NCBI GenBank assembly: GCA_030762895.1
Contig: CM061062.1
Span: 234,533,379-234,597,378, forward strand
Direction: 5' to 3'
From: Sophora flavescens
Taxonomy: Eukaryota; Streptophyta; Magnoliopsida; Fabales; Fabaceae
Length of the DNA stretch: 64,000 bases
Shown here piece by piece: positions 24,501-36,500 of the stretch (the stretch's first letter is position 1; every line of letters begins with the position of its first letter). A program made the translations under genes and the position numbers. The notes under the pieces were generated by a model. It did no database searches. It saw only the letters and a program-made list of their open reading frames with translations, and had not been told where the DNA came from.

Positions 24501-27500
24501 CCAATACCAGAGACTTGTGGGGAAGTTGATTTACTTGGCACACACTAGACCAGATCTAGCATATGCGGTCAGTGTTGTGAGTCAGTTCATGCATGATCCG
24601 AGGGAGAGACACTTACAGGCTGTAGAACGTATACTGCAGTATCTCAAAGCTACTCCAGGAATAGGACTCTTGTTCAAAAAAGGTGGAAACTTGACTATGG
24701 AGGCTTATACAGATGCCAACTATGCAGGTTCAGTAAGTGATAGAAGATCCACATCAGGCTATTGCATGTTCCTATATGGGAACCTTGTTACTTGGAGAAG
24801 TAAGAAACAAAATGTAGTGGCTCGATCAAGCGTAGAGGCAGAATTTAGAGCTATGGCACAAGGAATCTGTGAACTGTTGTGGATGAAAATTGTGCTTGAT
24901 GACTTGAAGATAAAGTGTGAAGGTCCTATGAAATTGTTTTGTGATAATAAATCGACTATCAGTATTGCTCATAATCTTGTTCAGCATGATAGGACAAAAC
25001 ACATTGAGATAGATCGACACTTCATCAAGGAAAAATTGGATAGTGGATTGATAACAACAACCTACATTCCCTCTGGGCAGCAGCTAGCAGATGTGTTAAC
25101 AAAGGGTTTGTCAATGGATCGATTCAACCAACTTACTTGCAAGCTGGGAATGATTGATATCCATTCCCCAGCTTGAGGGGGAGTGTTGGAATCCACCGTC
25201 CAAAGATAATCCACCGTCCAAAGGTTCATGGACTGTCATTAATGTTGGAATCCACCGTCCAAAGATTCATGGACTGTCATTAATAGTTTAGGAAATAGCC
25301 ATTGTAAATTAATGAGGTTCATGTATTCTCTAGTCATAAAATCAGGAAATGTCTATAGGAAATAGGTGCCTCATTTATTTGTCTTGTAATTATCAGTTGT
25401 ATTTAATTCTTCTAGTGTATAAATAGAATACCTCTATGCTGTGTGAAAGTAACACAAGCAATTCAGAAAATATTTGTTTTGTTCCTCCTTTCAATTTATA
25501 TTTAAATGTTTTTCACAAATGATAGAAACCCAATTTGACACAAAAAAACTCCATTTTGAGAAGTGACAATGGCACTGAATATTTGAATAAGAATCTCAAA
25601 GAGTTTCTCCAACATAAAGGTATTCAGCATCAATCAACATGCCCAAATACACCTCAACAGAATGGCACAGCTGAAAGAAAAAAATAGACATCATGAGGTA
25701 GCTCGTGCCATTATGGTATTCAGCATCAATCAACATGCCCAAATACGCCTCAACAGAATGGCACAGCTGAAAGAAAAAAATAGACATCATGAGGTAGCTC
25801 GTGCCATTATGTTTGAGAGCAATGTTCCAAAGTTTTTATGGGGGGATGTTGTTCTAACAGCAGCATATCTCATAAACAGAATGCCCACTCGTGTGTTAAA
25901 TTATCGCACACCTTTGGATGCTTTTAAAACTGTTTTTCCAGCATGTCGATTGCATACTGATTTACCTTTAAAAGTGTTTGGCTATACTGTTTTTATGTAT
26001 ACACCTACATCTCGATCTAAACTAGACCCAAGAGCAGAAAAATGCATTTTTGTTGGATATTCTCCCAGTCAAAAGGGTTATAGATGTTTTAATCCTAGCA
26101 CAAAGAAGCTTCATGTTAGCATGGATGTTACCTTCTTGGAACATCAACCTTTTTATCAAAAAAAATCCCTTCAGGGGGAGAGTGTGAATGAAGTTAATTT
26201 TTTACATGAACCTTTGCCAACTCCTGTTTTATACACTGAGGATACATATTTAATTGATCAAACAAATAAACACAACAAGGAAGAACATGTGGAAACAAGT
26301 CCTGAAATTGATAAGGGAAACCTTGTCCCAGACTTAGGTGGAGCCAAAATAGGGAAAGAAATACCACAATCAAAACAGGAGCTTCGTGTTGATACTCGGA
26401 AATATCCTCAAAGGACCAAAAACCAGTCCATCATCTCGGCATCCAGCCAACCAGAAATACCGGAAGATGGTTCGACAGAAATACCACGAGTGTCAACGGA
26501 ATTAATGGCACAGCAAATTGTATGGGATTGCACATTTATTTGTAACAATTACTCTCTTAATTAGGATAATTAGCTGTAAATGTATATATGGCAGTTTAGC
26601 TATTTTATTGGGCTGAAAATCAGCTTGACAAATTGTAATTAAAGTGTATTTATATGAGAAATCTCCATGAGGAGAAGACATAGTTTTGGCCTAACCTTCT
26701 GAGTTTGACATGGTATCACACTAGGTTTCGATCCAAGAACCTAGTCTGCATTTCTTTCCTTGTTTTTTCAGCCTCATCCAAGTTTCAAGATCCGGTTTCA
26801 CTTCTCTCCAAGTCCTCGTTTTTTTTCTGTTTCTTGGTCATTTCTTTCACAGTCCAGATTACCATCCCTTTCGGTTTCACCTCCTATTTCCCTCGTTCCA
26901 TGTCTACCGAAAAGTATGATGTCCTCTTGGTTCGCCTTAATGGCAAAAACTACTCAGCTTGGGCATTCCAATTCCAGATTTTTGTCACAGGAAAAGACTT
27001 GTGGGGTCATGTTGATGGCAGCACTCCTGTCCTTGACAAAGAAAAAGATAAGGTTGAACACGCCAAATGGACAGTCAAAGATGCTCAAGTCATGGCCTGG
27101 ATCCTAGGCTCTGTTGACCCCAACATTGTCCTGAATCTTCGGCCTTACAAGACAGCAGCCAAAATGTGGAATTACTTGAAGAAGGTCTACAGTCAGAACA
27201 ACGAAGCTCGAAGGTTCCAGCTTGAGCACGACATCGCTACCTTTAAACAGGATAGTCTCTCCATCTCTGATTTTTACTCTCAATTCATGCATCTTTGGGC
27301 CGAATACACTGATATAGTTTATGCGGACTTGTCTTCTGAAGGCCTCAGTTCAGTCCAAACAGTTCATGAAACTACTAAACGAGATCAATTTCTTATGAAA
27401 TTGAGATCTGATTTTGAAGGCATTTGGTCCAATCTCATGCATAGAAATCTTGTACCATCACTGGATGCATGTTTCAATGATCTGTTACGTGAAGAACAAC

Positions 27501-30500
27501 GCCATTGAAGATCAAAAATCAACTATTGTTCCAGTGGCATATGTGGCCCGAGGAAAGTCAAGAAGCCCTGACATGACTGTTGTTCAGTGTTTCTGTTGCA
27601 AACAATTTGGACATTATGTTTCTAACTGTCCAAAAAAATTCTGCAACTACTACAAAAAGGATGGACATATCATTAAGGAATGCCCCATACGGCCACCAAA
27701 GCGAAATGTCACAGCTTTTACAGCCTCAGTTGATTCATCTGTTCCTAATAATTCAGTCGATCCAGCACCTGTTCAACAATATGCTCCTGATCCTACTCCA
27801 ACTATGACCCCTGAAATGGTTCAACAAATGATCATTTCAGCATTCCATGCTTTAGGATTCTCAGGTAAATCCTCTTCCCCTTGGTACTTTGATTCGGGGG
27901 CTTCCGACCACATGACCAACAATGCTCAATTTCTTACTAATATCAAAAAATATCTTGGAGACCTCAAGATACATACCGCTGATGGAAATCCATTGCCTAT
28001 CACAGCCACTGGTGATATTTCTCCATCTCTGACCAATGTTTTTGTCTCTCCTGGTCTCACTAGTAATCTCATTTCAGTTGGTCAATTAGTTGAAAACGAT
28101 TGTCAAGTACAATTCTCATAGTCTGGTTGTCTTGTGCAGGATCAACACTCAGGGAAGATAATCGCGAAGGGGCCTAAAGTTGGACGTCTTTTCCCAATCC
28201 ATTTCTCATTGCCTCCAAGTATTTCCTTGCCTTTAGTTTCTTGTAATTCTGCTATTGTTGATTACCAAGTGTGGCATAAGCGTCTTGGACATCCAAACGT
28301 AAATGTACTTCATGACTTGCTAAAATCTACTGTTCTTGGAAATAAACACAATTCATCTCTTAATGCTGTTCACTTTGATTGTATTCCTTGTAAACTTGGT
28401 AAAAGTAAAATTCTGCCTTTTCCAACACATCAGTCTAATGTAACACAGCCTTTTGAAATCATCCACGGTGATGTTTGGGGGGTGGCACCGGTTATATCTC
28501 ATGCTAATTACAAATATTTTGTGACTTTTATCGATGATTATAGTCGTTTCACTTGGGTCTATTTTCTGCGATCAAAAGATGAAGTTTTTTCCACTTTCAG
28601 ATTTTTTCATGCTTTTGTTCAGACCCAATTTTTATCAAAAATAAAAATATTTCGCTCTAAATGGGGGGGAATACATGTCACACTCATTTCAGGAATTCTT
28701 GCAAACCAATGGCATTATATCTCAAAGGTCATGCCCCTCAACTCCACAACAAAATGGGGTAGCCGAAAGAAAAAATCGCCATTTGCTTGATGTTGTTCGC
28801 ACCTTTTTGCTGGAGTCTCATGTGCCATCACGGTTTTGGTGTGAAGCCCTTTCCACTGCAGTTCATCTTATCAACCGATTGCTATCTCCATCAATAGGTA
28901 ATGAATCCCCTTTCACTCGGTTATATGGTCACGCACCCAATTACTCCACTCTTCGTATCTTTGGCTGTGTGTGTTATGTCCATCTTCCTCCAAGAGAACG
29001 CACCAAGCTCACTGCACAATCTGTTCAATGTGCCTTTCTTGGATATTCTCCTCATCAAAAGGGCTTTCTATGTTATGATCCTAACATCCGTAGGATTCGA
29101 GTATCTAGAAATGTCATCTTCCAAGAAAATATATACTTTTTTGCATCACATCCTGACCTTACCTCTCCTCCGATTTCTGTTTTGCCATTGTTTTCTAACT
29201 CTCATGCAAGAGAACCATCTTCTAAACCTCTCTTAACCTACAAAAGACGTAGCACTGCCACTCAAAAACAGTCAACAGAACCTCAAGGGCCCCCTCAAGA
29301 TAATTCCTTGGCTGCTGATCCAGTAGAAGAACTAGAACCAGCTCCTCTAAAACGCAGCTCACGCGTTAGTAAGCCCCCAGAAAGGTATATACATTCCATG
29401 ACAGCATCATTATCCTTTATTCCTATTCCTTCCTCTTACAAACAGGCCTTGGAGAATGCATGTTGGCAGAAAGCTATTGAACTGAACTTCTAGCCTTGGA
29501 AGAAAATCAAACATGGGATATAGTCCCGTGTCCCTCATCTGTTAAGCCCTTAAGCAGCAAGTTTGTGTTCTCTATAAAGCTGCGTTCGGATGGATCCATA
29601 GATCGTTACAAAGCTCGTTTGGTTGTGCTTGGAAATAAGCAACAATATGGACTAGACTATGATGAGACTTTTGCACCGGTCGCCAAGATGACAACCGTGC
29701 GCACTATTCTTGCTATTGCTGCCTCACAACCTTGGCCACTACATCAAATGGATGTCAAAAACGCATTCCTCCATGGTGACCTTCAGGAGGAAGTTTACAT
29801 CAAGCTTCCTAATGGTATGCCTACACCTTCACCTAATACTGTTTGCAAACTAAAACGCTCTTTATATGGATTGAAACAGGCACCAAGAATATGGTTTGAA
29901 AAGTTTCAATCCACACTACTTGGTTTTGAATTCACTCAAAGTCAGTATGATCCCTCTCTTTTCCTACAAAGGACTCCTAAAGGCATCGTGGTGCTTCTTG
30001 TTTATGTGGATGACATTGTGGTCACTGGTTCAGATCAAGATGTTGTTTCTAGAAACAAAAATCTGCTGCATTCAACTTTTCAGATGAAAGACTTAGGCCA
30101 TCTCACTTATTTCTTGGATTTAGAGGTGCATTATCATCACGGAGGCATTTCTCTATGTCAACAAAAGTATATTAAAGACTTGGTCCAGCTAGCTGGACTC
30201 ACAACTGCAACCTCTGTTGACACTCCCATGGAAGTTAATGTTAAATATAGAAGAGATGAAGGTGACCTTCTTGATGATCCCACTCACTATCGCAAGCTCG
30301 TGGGAAGTCTCATCTATCTAACTATCACTCGCCCAGATATTTCTTTTGCTGTACACACCGTGAGTAAGTTCATGCAATCTCCAAGGCATTTGCATCTTTC
30401 AGCAGTACAACGAATCATTAGATACCTCCTTGGCACCCCAAACCGTGGTCTGTTTTTTGCTGCTAATTCATCCATCCAACTCCAAGCATACAGTGATGCT

Positions 30501-33500
30501 GATTGGGCTGGATGTCCAGACACAAGAAAATCTACTACCGGCTGATGTATGTTCCTTGGGAATGCTCCTATTTCATGGAAATGTAAGAAACAAGATTCAG
30601 TCTCAAAGTCCTCCACTAAAGCTGAATATCGCGCAATGTCTACCGCTTGTTCTGAAATAATATGGCTGCGTGGTCTCCTCACAGAACTTGGATTCTCTCA
30701 AGCACAACCAACTCCGCTGCATGCTGACAACACCAGTGCCATACAGATTGCAGCAAATCCAGTTTACCATGAACGGACTAAACACTTCGAGGTTGACTGT
30801 CACTCTATTCGAGAAGCCTATGATCCAAGAGTCATCAGTCTACCACACGTCTCAACATCCGTTCAAATAGCTGACATTTTCACAAAAACATTGACACGTC
30901 AGCGACACAATTTTCTACTTGGCAAATTGATGCTAGTAGATTTCCGGGCATCAATTTGAGGGGGGATGTCAACGGAATTAATGGCACAGTAAATTGTATG
31001 GAATTGCACATTTATTTGTAACAATTACTCTCTTAATTAGGATAATTAGCTGTAAATGTATATATGGTAGTTTAGCTATTTTATTGGGCTGAAAATCAGC
31101 TTGACAGATTGTAATTGAAGTGTATTTATATAAGAAGTCTCCATGAGAAGAAGACACAGTTTTGGCCTAACCTTTTCTGAGTTTGACAACGAGAACTTCC
31201 AGGTAATTTTGAAATCCCCATTTCTAATTGTTGATATTAGTTGGATGGTGCGGACGGTGTGGACGGTGTGGACTTAACTATGTTCCTAGGAATTAACTTA
31301 GCATTCATTTCCTTGTAAATTGTAAAGTGTATTTACTGTTTAGTGTATATATATATCAAGTATGATGAATAGATTTTTCATTCAAGCATTTCACAAATAT
31401 TGTTATCTAAATTATGTCCAAGTCTTTCAATATGGTATAAAGAGCCAGGTTGTTTGTCCTTTAAGGTTTCTGCTTCTTGTCAGTAGAACCCAGTTTTTTT
31501 TTTTTTAACGAACTGGTCTCTTTCCATATACCCAAACAGCAAGCTCAAGGTCCCAAAGTCCCCGTCACTGGTGTGAACACCCCATTTTGACCGGGTCTCT
31601 TAGTCTTCACTAAAAAAAAAATTTCAAAAATAAAATAAAAGAAAATAAAATTTTGAAAAGAAAATAAAAACCCATCTCATCCTCCTCCCTAGCAACCACT
31701 TTATTTTGAATTTGAATTTAATTTTCAAATCAGAAATAGAAATGTTAACCTGGGCATATATTTAGGATCAGGATCAGATAGCAATCTGAATCTGGGAGGG
31801 ATTTTAGGATCAAAATCGGAACCATTTGGCTTATAAAATCAGAATAGGGGCTCATCTGCACAGGGGAGGATCACACATACACGCCATTCTTCTACTGCTA
31901 TCATACATCATCCTTCCTAACTTCACACTTTCTGCTCACCATTTCATCTCCATTGACAGCCACCAAATCCCATTCCTTGCTCTTCCATTACCACCGCCAC
32001 CTTAGTACCGTAGCTTCCTCCACACTGTTAGGCTACATCACAACCAAGTCACCATTACCCCCGCTCTGATCACCGCCGTCCTCTAGGCTTTGACTAGCCA
32101 CCACCGCTGCACCATCTCTCATCTTCCAAGCTTCGCCTTCGCACCAGCCGTTGCCTGCACGCAACACCGTCGCGTCTGTCAGGCAACCGCGAGTCGCCAT
32201 CCACGGCCCGTCAAGACTCGTGCACGAACCGTTCCTCCGTGACTCCGATCGCGTGTCGCCGCTACCGAAGGAACTCGCCTCGCCATTTCCATTCTGCCCA
32301 ATTCCGGTCTCGGATCCGCCGCTAGAACCTTCACCTCCATCGCTCACGAACCGTAGCAGTTCTGTCACGAACCTAGATCCGCCGTTTAGCTGGTGCCGCC
32401 GCCGTACCGTCAGCCTCCTCCTGTCTCTGTGTTCTTGAGTGCACTGTGAAGAAAAAAAGGTTCTCGGTACTCAACGTTGCTGATATGATAATATGTGTTT
32501 TAGGTTTTTAATGTTTGTTTCATTTTGCTTTTGTTTTTTATTTATTATTATTTTATATTTGTTTTGTTCTTATTTCTGTATAAATTAAATTTGAATGGAT
32601 CATTGGGTCAGTAGGTTAGACAGTTGGCCCAATGGAGACACTAAACTGAAAGGGACTAACCTGGAAAAATGAAACACTTGCTTTGTGAAATATTTATTTT
32701 TAAAACAAATAAATAAAATGATTTAAAAAAGGGGAGTTACAAAAAAAATAATTTTGGGGATTTGCTTTGTGAGAGATTTCACACTCAATTCCTTAGGTGC
32801 GGGATAGCTCTGTGGATGTATATGCCATGTTCTATCTCATTTTGGAGTTTTCGATAAAAAAAAATATAAAAAATGAAATATATCAAAAACCCCTTTTTTT
32901 TAAAAATGAAAAAAAAAACCTTTTTGATAAAAATAAAAATCAACCAACAAATAAAATATTTTCTACAAGAACTACGTGGCTTTGAGTTTCCCGTCGAAGC
33001 AGGGAATACGTAGGAGCGGGATCAATCGTCTCGTCAAGCCAAAATTAATTTTTCCTTTATTTTTGTTCTTTTTTTTAATTTATTTAATATGGATAATTAA
33101 TTAGTAATTCATTTAATGTATTTGGATTGCTCTATGACAAGTGTCATGCTCAATCCCCTAGCTTTAAGGTTGCCCTATGGACTTATGTGCCGTGTTCAAC
33201 CTCATTTAGGATTTATCTTTTTTTTAAAAAAAAATTTTTAAATAAACATAAAAATAATGAAAATATTAATAAATAAAAAAAATCCTTCCTCGCAAATATT
33301 TTTGGGGTAAACAAATAAATAATTTAATTTTGCACGATTAATTCATGGTACCATTTGTAGGATGGGCGATGTAGGGTGCTTAACACCTTCCCTACTCGCA
33401 ACCGACTCCCGAACTCGGCTTGGTTTCAAAGACCGTTTTGTTTAGGGTTTTTCCAATTTTTCCTAAATTAAATAAAATTGGTGGCGACTCTACTTTTTTT

Positions 33501-36500
33501 TTAAATTTCTTTTTATCGCCATCCCTGCCGTAATTTTTGGCTGCGACAACTGGCCAGCCCAGTATCCACCTTCACCGGAAAACCACTCAGCAGCCACCAT
33601 CGTCCGTCCACCGGAGACCCGTCGCCGGAAACGTCCCCACGCGCCTCCACACGCACTCCTCCCTTACGGTGCATGCAAACCACGCGCCACCTTCCCGACG
33701 TCAGAGCCACCGCACGCTCGCCCAGATTTGCTCGCCGGCGTCTCCTCTTCCTGTCTAGGGGGTCGGTTCTTCGATTCTCCGACTCTTTGACAAGTGGGTC
33801 TCCTCCACTTTGGTTCTCAGTTCTCTGTATCTGGTCTTTCTTTTCGTTTCTGGTTCCTTGTTGCTGCTGGTCTCTTCTCATTCTCAGGTGTTAAGATGGC
33901 TTCTACCTCACAGAAAAATGATGGTCCTGCCTTCTCCATCTCTGGAACGCCTACAATTATTTCAGAGAAATTGAATGGTAAAAATTATTTTGCATGGTCA
34001 GCCTCTGTAGAACTTTGGTTTCTTGGTCAAGGATATTATGAACATCTGGAAAAGTCCTCAAAGAAAATTTCAGAAGAAAATTGTGAGCAATGGAAGAAAC
34101 TTTCTCAATGTACATGTGTTTTCTTAATGAAAGAACGTTCTGAAATTTTGTCCATTCTCACTTCTTTTGTTAATGAAATAAAAACTCAATTTGATAAGAC
34201 AATTAAGATCTTTAGAAGTGATAATGCAAAAGAATATTTTTCTTCTGCTATTTCTTCTTTTTTGTCATCACAGGGCATTCTCCATCAATCCTCTTGTCCT
34301 CATACCCCTCAACAGAATGGCATTGCCGAAAGGAAGAACAGACATATTGTTGAGACTGCTCGGACATTATTACTTCATGCAAATACACATGTCCGACATT
34401 GGGGTGATGCTGTTTTGACAGCCTGTTTTTTGATAAATCGGATGCCTTCTTCCTCTATTGAAAATAAAATTCCACATTCCATTTTGTTTCCTAAAGAACC
34501 ACTATTTCATGTTGCGCCACGTATTTTTGGATGCACTTGTTTTGTTCATGATTTGTCTCCGTGTCTTGATAAGCTTGTCACTAGAGCCATCAAATGTGTC
34601 TTCCTTGGATATTCCAGACATACGAAAAGGCTACATTGCTTTTCTCTCCAGATTCACAATCGTTATTATATCACCGCAGATGTAACCTTTTTTGAAGAAA
34701 AGTCATATTTCTCGCCTCCATCGTTGAGTCTAATACTCTTCATGTAGTTTTTCCTATTCCCTATCTTGGTCCATCACCTTTGGAGAATCGAGTCAACTGT
34801 CGATTCTTCCGTAGATATTTCTCACAATCCTCCACCCGAATGCACTCACAGATCACCCATCCTATATAGGCGTCGTCCACGAATTCCCAATACAGAACTT
34901 GAAAGTACTGAAAGACCAGTTGAATCATGTCCTACTTCAGCAGACAACCCGACTACGAACCTACCTGAGGATAACATGACTTGCCCATTGCTCTTAGGAA
35001 AGGTACTCGGTCCACACGTAATCCCCATCCTATTTATAACTTCTTAAGTTATCATCGTCTCTCTCCTTCTTATCATTCTTTTGTGTCTTCTTTATCTTCT
35101 GCTACTCTTTCTAAAAAATTTTGTGAAGCACTTGATCATCCAGGATGGCGACAAGCCATGATTGATGAAATGCAGGCTTTGGATCATAATGGTACATGGG
35201 AGTTAGTTCCTCTTCCTCCGGGCAAGAAACCTGTTGGTTGTCGGTGGGTTTATGCTATAAAAGTTGGGGCCGATGGACAGATTGATCGTCTCAAAGCTCG
35301 ATTGGTAGCCAAAGGTTATACCCAGATTTATGGCCTTGATTATGGAGATACTTTCTCTCCTGTGGCTAAAATTACTTCTGTTCGACTATTTCTTGCCATA
35401 GCCGCCATCCGTCATTGGCCACTGTACCAGTTGGATATTAAAAATGCATTCCTGCATGGAGAATTAGAAGAGGAGATTTATATGGAGCAACCACCTGGAT
35501 TTGTTGCTCGAGGGGAGTCTAGCTTGGTTTGAAAACTGTGACGGTCTCTTTATGGACTCAAACAATCCCCACGAGCTTGGTTTGGAAAATTCAGCTCAGT
35601 TGTTCAAGCTTTTGGGATGAAACGTAGTGAAGCTGACCATTCAGTTTTTTACTGCCATACATCTCCAGATAAATGTGTTTACTTGGTGGTCTATGTAGAT
35701 GATATAGTCATCACGGGAAATAACCAGAAAAAAATTGCTGAGCTAAAGCAACACCTATTTAGTCACTTTCAGACAAAAGATTTGGGAAAGCTAAAATACT
35801 TTCTTGGAATTGAAGTTGCTCAGTCAGAAGACGGGATTATCATCTCACAAAGGAAGTATGTGTTAGATATACTTAAAGAAACTGGTATGTTGGATTGTCG
35901 ACCAGTTGATAGTCCTATGGATCCAAATCAAAAACTGCTACCCAACCAGGGGGAGCCTTATTCCGATCCAGAAAGATATCGGAGATTGGTTGGGAAGCTC
36001 ATCTATCTCACTATTACAAGGCCAGATATTTCCTTTGCTGTTGGAGTGGTGAGTCAATTCATGCAGTCTCCTCATAATGATCATTGGGATGCAGTAATTT
36101 AAATCCTGAGATACATTAAAAAGACACCAGGACAAGGACTACTTTAAGAAGACAAAGGAAGCACTCAAGTAGTTGGATTTTGCGATGCAGATTGGGCAGG
36201 ATCACCTATTGATAGGCGTTCCACTTCAGGGTATTGTGTGTCTATTGGAGGAAACCTTGTCTCGTGGAAGAGTAAGAAACAAAATGTTGTTGCAAGGTCT
36301 AGTGCAGAGGCTGAATATAGAGCCATGGTGATAGCCGCGTGTGAGCAACTAATGAACAACTGGCAGACGTCACCGAATTTGTTAGCTCTAATGAACAACT
36401 GGCAGACGTCTTTACAAAATCTCTAAGAGGACCACGAATTCAAAATATTTGCTCCAAGCTTGGAGCATTTGATTTATATGCTCCATCTTGAGGGGGACTG

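Larger units (their letters stand above)
21194..25496 (+). mobile_element. Copia-B, nested in copia-A integrase
   Basis: LTRs 21194-21488 and 25184-25496 with TSD TATAT (21189-21193 and 25497-25501). Primer site TGGTATCAGAG begins at 21489 and the polypurine tract TTGAGGGGGAG ends at 25183. Removing it restores copia-A's reading of SEVSN into the next integrase residues. Most of gag is missing, so it is internally deleted, but RT-RNase H is open. Confidence 0.93.
26491..31188 (+). mobile_element. Copia-C, nested in copia-A
   Basis: LTRs 26491-26710 and 30967-31188, TSD ACGAG (26486-26490 and 31189-31193). Primer site TGGTATCACACTAGG follows the 5' LTR; GAGGGGGGA precedes the 3' LTR. All copia domains are present in order with few breaks. 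The LTRs differ at about nine positions by hand count. Confidence 0.94.

Noticed and set aside
32033..32438. Overlapping open frames in the C-rich part of the solo LTR
   Set aside because: Both strands are open only because of composition; no domain, and they lie inside an LTR with its own TSD.
33513..33894. Open frames in the copia-D leader
   Set aside because: GC-rich leader between solo LTR and gag start; no recognisable protein text.
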